Shown here piece by piece: positions 1 through 11,300 of a DNA stretch of 64,000 nt. Origin of the DNA: Pomphorhynchus laevis. Its lineage: Eukaryota > Acanthocephala > Palaeacanthocephala > Echinorhynchida > Pomphorhynchidae. The notes under the pieces were generated by a model. It was not told where the DNA came from. It did no database searches and worked only from the letters and a program-made list of their open reading frames with translations. The stretch is from positions 1 through 64,000 of the forward strand of contig WNNJ02000896.1 in the NCBI GenBank assembly GCA_012934845.2, written 5' to 3'. The translations under genes were made by a program, and so were the position numbers. Each line of letters opens with the position of its first letter. The first letter of the stretch is position 1.

Positions 1-331
1 GGGGAAGGGGGAAAGATTTTTAAAATAAGAAACCAGAAATGAAATTAAAATTTGATTTCTGAAGATTTTTTTTACAATTTTTATAAAAAACGGATGGAAT
101 CGGATATTGGAGATGCGTTAATATGAAATGTCGAATTCTTGGTCATATAAGCATAGAGAATACGTTTATTAAGCACAAAAACCATAACCATAATAATGAA
201 AAGTCAAAAATCATCAAAAAACAACTTTTAAAAACAGTCGTAACAGAATCTACCGAATCTGGACGTCCTACTTTGGAAATTATAACAAACAATACTTTCA
301 CCAAATTTGCACCAAAAATTGGTAAAAATTC

Positions 332-510
332 TTTTGAAATTCTAGGTAATTTGATGTTTTGGAAGGTCAATAATGACGTTTTTCTTTAATAAATTTGATT
401 GTTTTTATTTTAATTTTGCTTTTAACAAAAAATAATAGAAGTTCGGTTTTTTTTTAAATAATAGAAGTTCGGCCAAAAAATTGGTGAAAAAATCCCATAT
501 TTTTTGGTGA
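332..510 (+). repeat. Direct repeat, copy 1
   Basis: The block opening with GAAATTCTAGGT, followed by GATGTTTTGGAAGGTC and the phrases ATAGAAGTTCGG and AATTGGTGAAAAAATCCC, recurs at 681-850 in the same orientation with small indels. Inside this copy ATAATAGAAGTTCGG also occurs twice. Origin unknown. Confidence 0.75.
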
Positions 511-680
511 GTTTCGATTTTTTTTCAGACTTTTGGATTTTTTAACACAAATAAATGAACGGAATAGGGTGTTGATTTTACAGTGTAGGAAAAAAAGTGT
601 TAACTGAACGAGATTTCAAAACAGAAGCTCATTTAATTGAAATTTTAAAATTTTTTAAAAGATACTATGAACTAGAATTT

Positions 681-850
681 TTTGAAATTCTAGGTGATTT
701 GATGTTTTGGAAGGTCGATAATGTCGTTTTTCTTTAACATAATTGGATTAATTTTAATTTTGCTTTTAACAAAACAATTAATAGAAGTTCGGTTTTTTAT
801 TGGCAAAAAATTGGTGAAAAAAATCCCATATTTTTTAGTGAATTTAAATT
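681..850 (+). repeat. Direct repeat, copy 2
   Basis: Second copy of the block at 332-510, in the same orientation. Differences are scattered substitutions and short indels. Confidence 0.75.
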
Positions 851-1917
851 TTTTCACCAATTGGTGAAAAAATCCCTGCCAAATGTATTAAACAGTTAAG
901 TTTTATCTTCGTTCTACGCAGATATTGCGCAAACTGTTCCTCTATTTAATCTAAAAGTCAATGCTACGAACAAAGTATACGGTTTAAAAATATCGTTTTC
1001 TCTCATTTCAATTTTATGCTTTGTGTATGGCTGACTTATTATTGTGAATAAATACGATTTGGAAGTACATGTTAAATTTAAACCAAAAGCAAATTCTAAA
1101 TAGATTATTATTATCTTAATGATGCTACGAAATACAAATAAGATTTTATATTTTAAAGTATAATCTTAATAAATGTGATAAAAATTGATTTAGTAATTTG
1201 TCAATTTAAAAATTGACAAATCGTCAAAATCAATGTTTTAATTTTATTTAAAAGTTTCTATAATTGCTAATATTTCGTATATTGAATATAGCGTTAAAAC
1301 GTAGAAACATTACGAAAAATCTATCCGGTCTAAAGCTGGAATATTCACTTATTTGCGTAGTTTATAATTATAGTTATAATAAAACGCAGTAAATAATAAA
1401 AATGCTAAATTTATTTGATATACGAAACGTAATTTGCTCTATAAATATATAAACCTGATAGTATTCACCTGATAACTTTTTTTACTTCGCAATCTTTTAT
1501 TATTCAAATACAGTAAATCAGGCATTTAAAAACTTGTTCGCTGTTGTTTAGGAAATTTCAATATTGTGGTTGAGAATTATATAACTTATAAATGTGCGAA
1601 TTACCCAAAAGCAATTTTAAATAATTGTTGAACTAACAACATCTGCAATAGGAAATGCTGACTTGAAAAATTCCAACAATAAGATAGTGTTATTGTTCTT
1701 TAATTCATCTGCTCAACAACCGTTCTGGAATTTGGTGATAAAAAAGCAATTACAGATACATCAAAATACAACCTGATCTAGATGCTACTCTTTAATGGAA
1801 CATATACGGTGACTTGGCAAATGCGTTTACGTTAGATATATGTAAAATCCATAAAACTAAACAAATGATAAATTTCATGTAAGCTATCGATAACAAAGCA
1901 TCACTGCTGCAACAGCA

Positions 1918-1925
1918 TATATAAA
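1918..1925 (+). promoter_or_regulatory. TATA box of the small secreted-protein gene
   Basis: A clean TATATAAA followed by TACTGCGG lies 70 bp upstream of the ATG at 1996. This is a normal spacing for a TATA promoter with a short 5' leader. In DNA this AT-rich the match alone is weak; its position before a signal-peptide ORF is the argument. Confidence 0.45.
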
Positions 1926-1995
1926 TACTGCGGTGTATCCTTTTTCTAAAGTAAGTTTTACCGTTTAAAGTTGAGCACCTAAAATTATTAATACA

Positions 1996-2331
1996 ATGCA
2001 TCATAAATATGTGCTAATACTGGTAACTATATTCATCTTAAAGGTATACAGTATGTATCTAAATGATCACTCACTGAGCAGCGAGTATATTCCAAGACGT
2101 TATAACGGGTTTCATCGCCAATGGCGACAACCGTACGGATCCTACCGACCATGGCACGGTGATATGTCAATTGATAGCTCACCAGATAGTTCATCATATC
2201 TGTGGGGAGCAAGAAAATACGCAAACAGGCAATCAGTCTTAAGAGACAGAAGAAGATTTCCACATATTATGGACAATACAAGAAGAAATTATCCAACAAT
2301 GCAAGTAAGAAGAAACTGGTTAGCAAAGTAA
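1996..2331 (+). CDS. Putative small secreted protein (111 aa)
   Basis: A single-exon frame of 111 residues. The N-terminus looks like a signal peptide: short polar MHHKY, a hydrophobic core VLILVTIFIL, then KVYS, with probable cleavage after residue 19. The mature part is basic and rich in Arg, Tyr, Ser and Trp (IPRRYNGFHRQWRQP near residues 32-46), with few Cys, several dibasic sites and no domain I recognise. The coding stretch is clearly richer in G+C than its flanks. It has a TATA box 70 bp upstream and an AATAAA at 2489. Possible roles are a secreted peptide, gland product or neuropeptide-like precursor, all unproven. It could also be a chance ORF, but the signal peptide, TATA box and poly(A) signal together argue for a gene. 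Confidence 0.5.
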   Translation: MHHKYVLILVTIFILKVYSMYLNDHSLSSEYIPRRYNGFHRQWRQPYGSYRPWHGDMSIDSSPDSSSYLWGARKYANRQSVLRDRRRFPHIMDNTRRNYPTMQVRRNWLAK

Positions 2332-2488
2332 CTTGCATTTACATGATAGACATCTCAATATACGTTTAACTTCACAACAATTAATTCAAAAAATCAGTAA
2401 CTTTATAGAGTTATAAAGTCGCTTTTATAAGTCGCTTTAGGTGACAAAACACGAATATTCAATACTTTGATTTTTGTTTTAATTTTAC

Positions 2489-2494
2489 AATAAA
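2489..2494 (+). terminator. AATAAA poly(A) signal
   Basis: First AATAAA downstream of the 1996-2331 ORF, about 157 bp after the stop codon. Plausible 3' end signal; weak alone in AT-rich DNA. Confidence 0.35.
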
Positions 2495-2499
2495 TTCTC

Positions 2500-5400
2500 T
2501 TCTCTTATTTAATATTTGGAGGGTATCTAAAAATTATCTTGGATTATGTTTTGCGTAAAATTTTAATCAAAAAAGTTTTATCAAAATTTTAAAATTTTAT
2601 TTTTGTACAAAAAATTATCTTTAATTTATATACATATAAATTATATATTTATTTGTTTTTTATATTCGTTATAGTAATAACTATAGCGGTCAAGTATTGT
2701 TTTTAAGCGTAGTACAACACCAAAACAGAAAATAATGTACTTTATATGTGATATGCGTAGAACGATTTTGAGACGATGTGAATGTCACCTAGTAGATGTT
2801 AGCGCTGTAAAAGTATTTGCTCAGTACAATTCTAATTATATTAAAGAAAACTAGTCAAATATCAGGAACTAATAGAAAACCAGGACGCTATTTATATTAT
2901 CACAGCAATATTCGCTGTTGTGAAATGCCCAGGAGAATACAGGACACAAATAAATATATTTATTTATTTAAATAAATATATTAAATAAATATATTTATTA
3001 AATATTTAAATACAATATTTAATATATTTATTAACTATTAAAATACAAAATATTATTAAATTATTTATTAGATAGAGCAATATGATTGCAAGATAATATT
3101 ACATTATCAATGTATAACAATATTATAAATTGATATAATATATATACTTTAAAGCTAATAAAAGAATTTAGCATGTTTTCAATAAAGGAAGATAGTACGC
3201 TTAAAATGAATTATCCATATGTTCATGTTGACCCTATTTTAACGGGTGACGTACATCATAGTGTAATATATATAATACAAATATGTTTACATTTGTAAAA
3301 ACTTAATCAAATGTTGTTTGTTTATAAACGTAATTTTTATTAATCAAAATAAATATTCAAATTAAAAATTGTTATCACTTAATATTCAAAATGGCGCTAA
3401 TATTGTTTAACCGAAACTGAACATTAAATCTTTGTACTGTTTGAAACTATGCAAAGTAATATCTCGATACCCAGTTGTAAGCGATGGTTTAACGTATAAT
3501 TTATAAAATGAATCTTCACACTACAATTATGTTTTAAATGCTTATTTAAGAAGATGTAAACAACCTTCTTTTTACTCAAAATACTTAATAAATAAGATAA
3601 TTAATAACAGAATTGCTATCCTACAGAATTTATATTCAGAAAATAAAACATTCAAAGGAGTGGAATTCGATTTATATTTTGACCGGTACTCCCGACATTG
3701 TCAGGCACATCAACAAAACGTTTGGTTGAAGTATCTGACGATGACGGTTGTTCTATGGGAATTCTTCTATATACAACTTTCTGAAATTGTACGAAAAAGG
3801 AACCATTACATCATGTTTTACATGACAAAAAATTGCATGCTTCATAACTAGTTACAAACTTAAAGATTAAAGAATAAGATATCACGTGATTTAGATTAAG
3901 TGATTTTGTTAGTAAATTGTAACACATTTTCTTACAGTATTCTTTAAATTGCAAAAATTTTAAAAATTAATTATATAAAATGTAAAATAAATAATTATTA
4001 AATAAGTTAGTGCACAGAATGAGTGTTTAAGTAATATCACAGAATATCTGTTTAACAAGTAATCATTATATCAATATAATGATTACTCATTACTTATAAT
4101 GAGTAATCATTATAAGTAATTTATAATTAACTTATAATTACTTATAATATATAAATAATTATTATTTTTGATACATGTAAATATATCGAAAATATATTTT
4201 TGAAATATTTTTGTATATAAATATAATATAGGTATATTATTTTTGATGTGGACAAGCATATAATTTTTAAAAAATACCAAATCTATTAATACATGCAATA
4301 TAAATTAGTAAAATTTCATTTTTAGTGCGAATGGAAATACTTAAAATATTTTAAAATTTTAAAAGCTTGAGTATTAAATTTAAAGCGATGTTTCATCTCA
4401 TATTTCATTAAATAATTATATGTACTCCATTATTATTTTAGTTACTGGAAAATATATTCATGAAAAACTAACTTTGGAACTTTGATCAGGAAAAAAATTA
4501 TTTAAATAAAATCGATCGAGGAACTTAATCCAATTTAAATTGGTTTAAAAAATTTATGTTAGAGAATTTACATAAAATATAATCATGTAAAAAGCATAGA
4601 ATTATATTTCCATATATCTATCAAAAGAAAAAATAGTGGTTTGTAGATTCGTTCTTTGCATATATGATTAAATTATATATTCTAAAACTTTGTAAAATAA
4701 ATTTTTAATAATTTTCTTTAAATCAATTTTCCGCAATCTGCCAATCAATTTATCTAGCTTCGTTATTTGTAGAATCACAATGTATTTTAATTTACCACTT
4801 TTTCTGTAGCTTTCTCAAATAATAGCGTGAAGGATCGAATATCATTAATAGAATCACAACTAATAAGGCAAGTCTTTTGATTTAACAAGACCTTCTCGAA
4901 TAAGTATTTAATGATTTGGAAAATTCGTTTGATAAAATAATGTTTTAAAATTATTCAAGGTTTTAGATAATTTTGGTACAGACTAATAAATGATTATCAT
5001 CCATGTTGATAGTATTGAGTTTTTATTAAAATTTAATAATCTCATTGAGTTTAAAAACATTAGAATTTTCGTAAACAAATAGCATACATGATCAGTGGAC
5101 ATACCAACATATTGAGAATTTAATATATATATTTATTAAAAATAAAATGTATTTTTGGAATACAGTTGGAATTTTCTGGAAGCGGTTTATCAAAAGGTGT
5201 GTTTGTCACTTCTAAATACAAGATCTTGGTATTAATAGCAAGAATAAAAATTATGAATACATTTCATTTCATTTTTTATATAATATTAAATGAATGCATT
5301 TAATATTATATATTATAATACAAAATATATTTTAAATTACAAAATAAAAATTGTAATATAAAATTTATAATTTAAGTTTCAATTACTCCTGACAAATGAA

Positions 5401-5740
5401 ACTAAGTATACGCAGCATAATAAAAGCAAGATCTGTTGACAAATTTTAAAAACTCTGAAATTCATCGATTAAACTCTCTCTATGTCAATTTCCATATTAA
5501 TTGTACGACAAAATATTAAATATTAAAATACAAAATATTATTTATGCATTTTATATAATAATACATCTCATATCGCAAAGTAAAAAATTGTAATAAATAA
5601 TTTATAATTTAAGTTAAAATTACTCGCCAGTGAATACCTAAACAGCATAACCCAAATTAGATTTAAATTTTTATATTTTAATCTTTGATTTAATAAAAAT
5701 ATTAGATTAGATTTAAATTTTCATTGTCACAGCCCTTTAT
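2500..5740. other. AT-rich DNA without a recognisable gene
   Basis: Long A/T runs and short palindromic AT repeats (for example 2945-3060 and 4075-4145). ORFs here (3660-3851, 4110-4298) are short and compositionally random. I see no splice-bounded coding exon, RNA gene or element. Confidence 0.5.
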
Positions 5741-5749
5741 GTAGTATAT

Positions 5750-5905
5750 AATGGTGATGAACACTTTTAAACAGTATTGAGGATCCCTAAACACTTTAAA
5801 AATCTGGACACTACTGATGAAGTTCAATAAACAAAAATCGGTCATGGAATTTGATTGCTAATGAACTGTGATGGTTTCCAAATCTCAGTTATGTCCATTT
5901 TCCCC
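5750..5905 (+). repeat. Dispersed repeat, related to 22153-22310
   Basis: Shares the ordered phrases CCTAAACACTT, GATTTGATTGCT, GGACTGTGATGGTTT (here GAACTGTGATGGTTT) and AGTTATGCCC (here AGTTATGTCC) with 22153-22310. Both copies end just before a CCGTTT-containing stretch. Probably the end of a transposable element family; type unknown. Confidence 0.55.
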
Positions 5906-5947
5906 GTTCCCCGTTTATTTATTGGTAACGATTATAATGCCGTATCG

Positions 5948-5984
5948 CTTTTCGATTCGTGGATATAATCGAAAAGCGATATGT
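5948..5984. repeat. Perfect-arm hairpin
   Basis: ATCGCTTTTCGATT and its inverse AATCGAAAAGCGAT face each other across about 9 bases. Likely a foldback end of an unidentified element between the dispersed repeat and the LINE. Confidence 0.5.
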
Positions 5985-6239
5985 ACACGTTTGACACACG
6001 CTTAAACAGTGTTTAAAGCTCGAAAAACAGAAATACCCTTAATATGATTAATCGGAGGGAATTTAGCATAAGCTCTGTGCCTTGCACAGAGTTATGGTGC
6101 ATATGGATGATTATTAAAGTCACGGTACTGATTAGCACCGTTAGAGCGAAACGCGTCTACCGTTGCTGAAGTTTGTCGTCACACATAGGATGACTGGGCA
6201 TACGTAGCGACTTTGAATATTGCGAAAATAATTCGGTTC

Positions 6240-7640
6240 TATTTCTTGTTCTGATGAGGATATATAGAATGCTGCCTGGTGTTTATGCCTCCTTGTGCGG
6301 ATGTCTCAGGGCAGGTGTCCATCCATCTTTTCTGTGGTCTTCCTCTTGATATCTTTCCGTCGACCTCGATTTGAAGTGGTGCCTGCGCCAGTGTGTTCAC
6401 ATATGCCCTCAGTACATGTCCATAACATCTCACGATTGATTATCTCAGTTTGTCTGCTATGGGTGCTACGCCAAATCGCTTTCGGATGTCTTCGTTACGA
6501 ATATGGTCTTGGCGAGTTTTTCCCGCGACCCACCTTAGCATTTTCGTTTTCATACATCCAAGCTTATGTTCTGCTTCTGCTGTCATAGCCCAGCACTCAG
6601 CACCGTACATTGCTACAGGCCTTATCACGCTTCTGTAGAACTTAGATTTGAGTCTGTCTGGCATACGTTTGTCGGTCTAGACTCCAGTGGCTGTTCTCCA
6701 TTTTGTCCAGCTAGCTTTGATGCGAGTTATGACGTCTTTTGCCACTCATCCTGTGCTGGAGATGACTGATCCCAGATATTTGAACGGTTTGTCATCATAA
6801 TCTCCGTTTTAGCTTTGTTCAGTTTCAACTCAAATTGTACTAGGCGATCGTGTCATTGCTGGGCTTGCTACCCAAGATCATGTTTGTAATTAGATACCAG
6901 CATAGCATCTTCGGCATACAGTATGATCTATGGTACTTGTCTTTGCAAATCTTTCGTAATCACGTCCATAACTATGATGAATAGTAATGGGAAGAGTGCA
7001 TACCCTTTGTGCACACCGACTGAGATTGGGAATTCTCTAAATTTTCCCGCTGCTGTTAGCTCACTATTCGTAGTTCCTTTGTTCAGCATCTTCACCAATT
7101 CGATCAATTGTTCTGGTACTTCTCTGCATCTCATGGCGTTCCATAGGAGCTCATGAAGGACTCTGTCGACCGCCCTTTCAAGGTCCAGAAAAGCTACATG
7201 GGGGCTGCTTCTTCTCTCAGGGCTTTACAAGGAGTAGTCAGGCTGAGTGTATTGAATCTATGGCTCCACAGTTGCGCACAAAGACTGCTTGATTGACAGT
7301 TATTTTGATCGTTTCACGTCTTCTCTTGTCGAACACTCTCTCTAAAATCTTCATGGTGTGGTGGATAAGACAGATTGTGATGGTAGCGACAGTTGTTGTC
7401 CCGACCGGCTGCCGCATGTCTGTCATCGGTAAGGTATGCATTTGGTTCACGCTTCTAGAATGGAAGCGCTATCCAGTGGCACTGCGAGGGGAAACGGACC
7501 ACACCATCATATATATAATAGTAGTGCATAGATGTTCTGAGTAGACAACGGCCCAAGATTTCTTTCAAAATGCTGCATTCATAATAGGTATTTTTGGCAT
7601 TTCCAAGATCAAGATTGAGAATATATTTTCTGTTGATCAA
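6240..7640 (-). mobile_element. RTE-like LINE relic (RT to C-terminus)
   Basis: Read on the minus strand, broken frames give reverse transcriptase blocks in order. About 7440-7240: HHTMKILERVFDKR and NQAVFVRNCGAIDSIHS. About 7134-6930: REVPEQLIELVKMLN, then FPISVGVHKGYAL and IIVMDVITKDLQRQ. About 6660-6440: KFYRSVIRPVAMYGAECW, then KTKMLRWVAGKTRQDHIRN and FGVAPIADKLR. About 6433-6250: YGHVLRA and GRPQKRWMDT. These are the hallmarks of RTE-clade LINEs. Several frameshifts and stops make it a dead, 5'-truncated copy. Its higher G+C than the surroundings fits an inserted coding element. Confidence 0.85.
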
Positions 7641-8131
7641 TTTGTTTCTTCCTTAATTAATTTCTTGACTTAATAAAGTTTAATAAACGGAATAAGACCT
7701 CTGTGACTTGTGCATACTGTCAAGTATTTACTTTTTTATTTCAGCAAATAAAATCTGAAATTACTTTGAATATTTCGATAACAGATAGTTACCAAGAATT
7801 ATAATCTTTTATTTATAACGAGGAATCACTTAATTCATTGAAATGTTCTTGATTATATGGCAGTTCACCTTTTTTCGTTTCATAAACGCTTAATATCAAA
7901 GCTACATTACGTATTTAAAACCGCATACAAACTTTAATTTAATAACCATTTTTAGAAAGTGAGTATTAAATAAATAATTAAATATGTTATAATTAAAAAT
8001 TAGAAGTTATAATTAAATATAATAACTTATAATTTATAAGTTATAAGATTATAGTGTTATTATTTAATGATAACACTCGTTATTTGTTAAATGTTTTTTG
8101 ATACACAAAGCGGTAACACGCATTAAAACAA
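7641..8131. other. AT-rich DNA upstream of ODAD2 exon 1
   Basis: No coding signal seen. Contains a run of TATAATTAAATA palindromes (7975-8060). If ODAD2 has further 5' exons or a promoter here I could not identify them. Confidence 0.4.
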
Positions 8132-8356
8132 GTGCACTTTAGATCAGCATCGAAAGCAATAGATTGGGCGAACGTCGTAAATTTTATAAATGAGTCTTAT
8201 GATGGACTTGAGGATGGAATAACGGAAGAAATGTTCAGCGATGAAAATGTTAGCGAAGACGCTCACCTTCAGTATGAACCAAGCGATATAAATTCTTATG
8301 ACCAAGAACAGTTTCATGTCTATTCTGACGTTTCGAGACTAATGAAATTTTTGCAG
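8132..8356 (+). CDS. ODAD2: ODAD2 5'-most recognised exon (start uncertain)
   Basis: Open frame ending with TTGCAG before donor GTACAA, phase 0. It encodes an acidic stretch (GLEDGITEEMFSDENVSED) followed by VYSDVSRLMKFLQ, which fits the segment before the first armadillo repeat (family pattern IQKLxKYLK). The first in-frame ATG is at 8231; an upstream stop precedes 8132. The true 5' edge is therefore either an acceptor (for example CACTTTAG ending at 8142) or an initiator at 8231. Confidence 0.65.
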
Positions 8357-11300
8357 GTACAATAATAATGAACCACATTTTTAAATTTATTTGACAATAA
8401 TCAGATATACTAATTAACCGTAATTAATAATAATTTAATTTATAAATTAGTTATCCTTATTTCACACTTTTTAAAGCAGTGATTACTAGTTAGAAACACA
8501 ATCCATATAATTAATGTTTGAACAAATAATTAAAAATCCTTTAATCATTGAATTCTTTACTGATTGCGAAATTTTCCACTTTCATTCAAAAGTTTGGTAG
8601 TTAATAATATTAACAAATAAATATAATATCAAAAATAGTTAATGAAAAATTTATATATGCAAAATTATCATTGCAGTCTGTTGCGAAGTCATAGGAGATT
8701 GCACTCATGAAATGAAGAAATGCAAGCTTCCAATAACTCGCGAATTGTTTTAATTTATTATTATTTTAATTTAATAATTAATTATTTTATTTATAATTTT
8801 TAAATTTTAGCCTTAAAATTTATATTTTATAATATATTCTTAAATATATTTCAATATATTCTTTAATATATTTTTCAATATATTTCAATTATATTTTTGA
8901 CGTAATCATTTGTTTACTAATAAGTTGTTAATACGTTGGAGTTATGCCTGTACGTATTAAATATAATTTTGTATTTAATTTTACATATATTCAAACAATA
9001 AATAAATTTTATAATGAACTTTGTTTTTTTTTGAATAAATGTTGTTGTGACTGTGTTAGTTTAACATAAATTAATAATAAAACTGTTCCGCCCCTTAATA
9101 AACATCAAATATAATAAAATGGTCATTATAATTATAATAATTAATAATTATTATATAATTATAATTTAATTTTATTCGTGATATGCATTATCTACATAAT
9201 CTAATCTATAGTTAACCCAACTATTGAAATTCAAATTTTTTATTGAAATTCAATAAATTACTTAGTTGATTATTTGCTTATTTGATATATTAAATATTTG
9301 AACTTCGCTTGCCGTGAGTTTTAAGGGGATCTTACAAGGCGATTGCTTATAAACATTGATCAAGTTGGCTCAGTCCTACACATTAAACCAAATAAGTTAT
9401 CCATTAAATTAATATGGAATGAAAGACGGCAAAGGAAAATGATAATAATGAAAGTTTGACTACCTTCAAGTAGACGGCAATAATAACCTAAAAATTTGAA
9501 ATTTCAAAAAGTTGTTTACTTATTATTTTTAAAATCCGAGATAACGAATTTAAATTAAGTGATTAGTCTATGGCCGTTAATTATTACAATTATTTAAAAA
9601 TTATTATTATTTTGACACCTACACTCTTGCAAACTCTTGGAAGAATATATCATTATCTTCTGAAAATACGAACTTTCGTCTCACACCGAATGAATTTCGA
9701 GACGGTTTTTGTGTAATATACAATTTGACATTAACACATATATCACATCTGTGTGCTTGCAATGGGAAAGCCGACCTTGCCCATATATTCTCTTGCAAAC
9801 ATAGAGGAATGAATATATATCGGCACAATAATATAAGCGACCTCCTTATTAAATAACTGTCAAGCACAAGTCATGACATTCAAATTGAAGCGCATCTTCA
9901 AAAGGTTGGAGCAGGTGTTATATTAAAAAAACGCAATACCAGTAGAGATTAACAAGCACGATTAGACTTAGTTTGTAGTGGTCGTTTTGAAAAACGGTAT
10001 GAGAGAACGTTTTTTTGACGCTGTAATATTTAACAATCATGCCATATCGTACTCAACAAGTGATTCAACGGCGTTCGATTATCATAATAATAAAATAATA
10101 AAGTTTCTTTTAAAATAAATAATACAAGGTTCAGAGTTAACATGAAAAAGAAAAACAAATATAACAAGTCAGATCAGGGACCACAAAAAAATGTCGTTGT
10201 TAGTTTTCGCTAAAATATCATGGCCTCAGATCCAGTGGGATCTGAGCCCTCCAACCAATCAAACACTTCATCTTCCGACTGTACAACCCTGGGTCTTTCA
10301 ACCCCCCCCATTCCGAAGAATCCAATCAAGGCGAACTATGCTGGGTAAACGAGAGACAAGGAGCTTGAGAAACCTTATCCTTTGCTCCGGGGGATGTCCT
10401 CTAGAAAATAAGACTAATCCCTAGATAGCACAAGTACCCCCGAGGCGCACTTGGTTTTTCCCAATTAATGACATATGCTGAGCCCGTTTCAGGGCCCACC
10501 TAGCTCTCTTCAGAATACGTTTAAGTCTATCCTGGTCAGCTTTCGCCGACAAATTCACCGTAACGGTGAACCCCAGGTATTTTACTCGACTCGAGAATAT
10601 AGGGAATTGATGGGGTTGCAAAATGGATGAGAGTACAGAAAGTGCTTATCTGTTAAATTTCTTTTTGGTCGCAAGGGTGTTATGAAAGACAACCACCTGT
10701 GATTTGCTGGAGTTTAGAATAAGATTAGAAGTGGGGAGCTGATCTTTTAATCTTAAACAAACCGGCTGATGTCTGAGACTACATCTTTGCACCTGCGTCC
10801 TGAAAACAAGGCTGTAGTATCATCAGCGTATACCACCAGATGTAAACCGCGTTTAAATTTTCTTTAGAGTACAATGGAGGCAGCAAGATGCAAGATTGGA
10901 GAAAGTGGGGATCCTTGAGTCACACCCTTAATAGGTTAGAACTGACGCCCATCAGGGTCGTCTTCACAGAAGAATCGCTTGGTGTACAACAAAATCTTCA
11001 ACCTATTAAAAATTTTAGCAGGCAACCCGAAAGACCTGCGAGTGGAGATAACAAAAGGTATAGAGATACGGTCAAATGCAGTAGAAAAGTCAAGGAAAAT
11101 AGCCACAACGAGATGATGGCTATTATCCCGACAGAACCGCTGCACCTCACGAATTACTAAATAGACCGATCAACCTTTACCAAACCCATGAAAACCTGAT
11201 GGGATTAAATTACGCCTACATTGATGGTAGCGAATTTTACGGGCAAGGGCTTTTTCTTAAATGGAGATGAGAGAGTTTTGCATCGAAATGGGCCGCAGGT

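Larger units (their letters stand above)
1..1790. other. AT-rich intergenic DNA with a local duplication
   Basis: No credible gene is seen. The open frames at 123-389 (plus) and 143-370 (minus) are low-complexity and lie largely in a duplicated segment. The only structure is a direct repeat, listed separately. Confidence 0.5.

Noticed and set aside
6295-7544. Plus-strand ORFs over the LINE at 6.2-7.6 kb
   Set aside because: Antisense shadows of the minus-strand reverse transcriptase frames.
10191-10424. Plus-strand ORF with Pro-rich sequence (LPTVQPWVFQPPPFRR)
   Set aside because: It lies in the 3' region of the minus-strand LINE and is probably the antisense of its tail.
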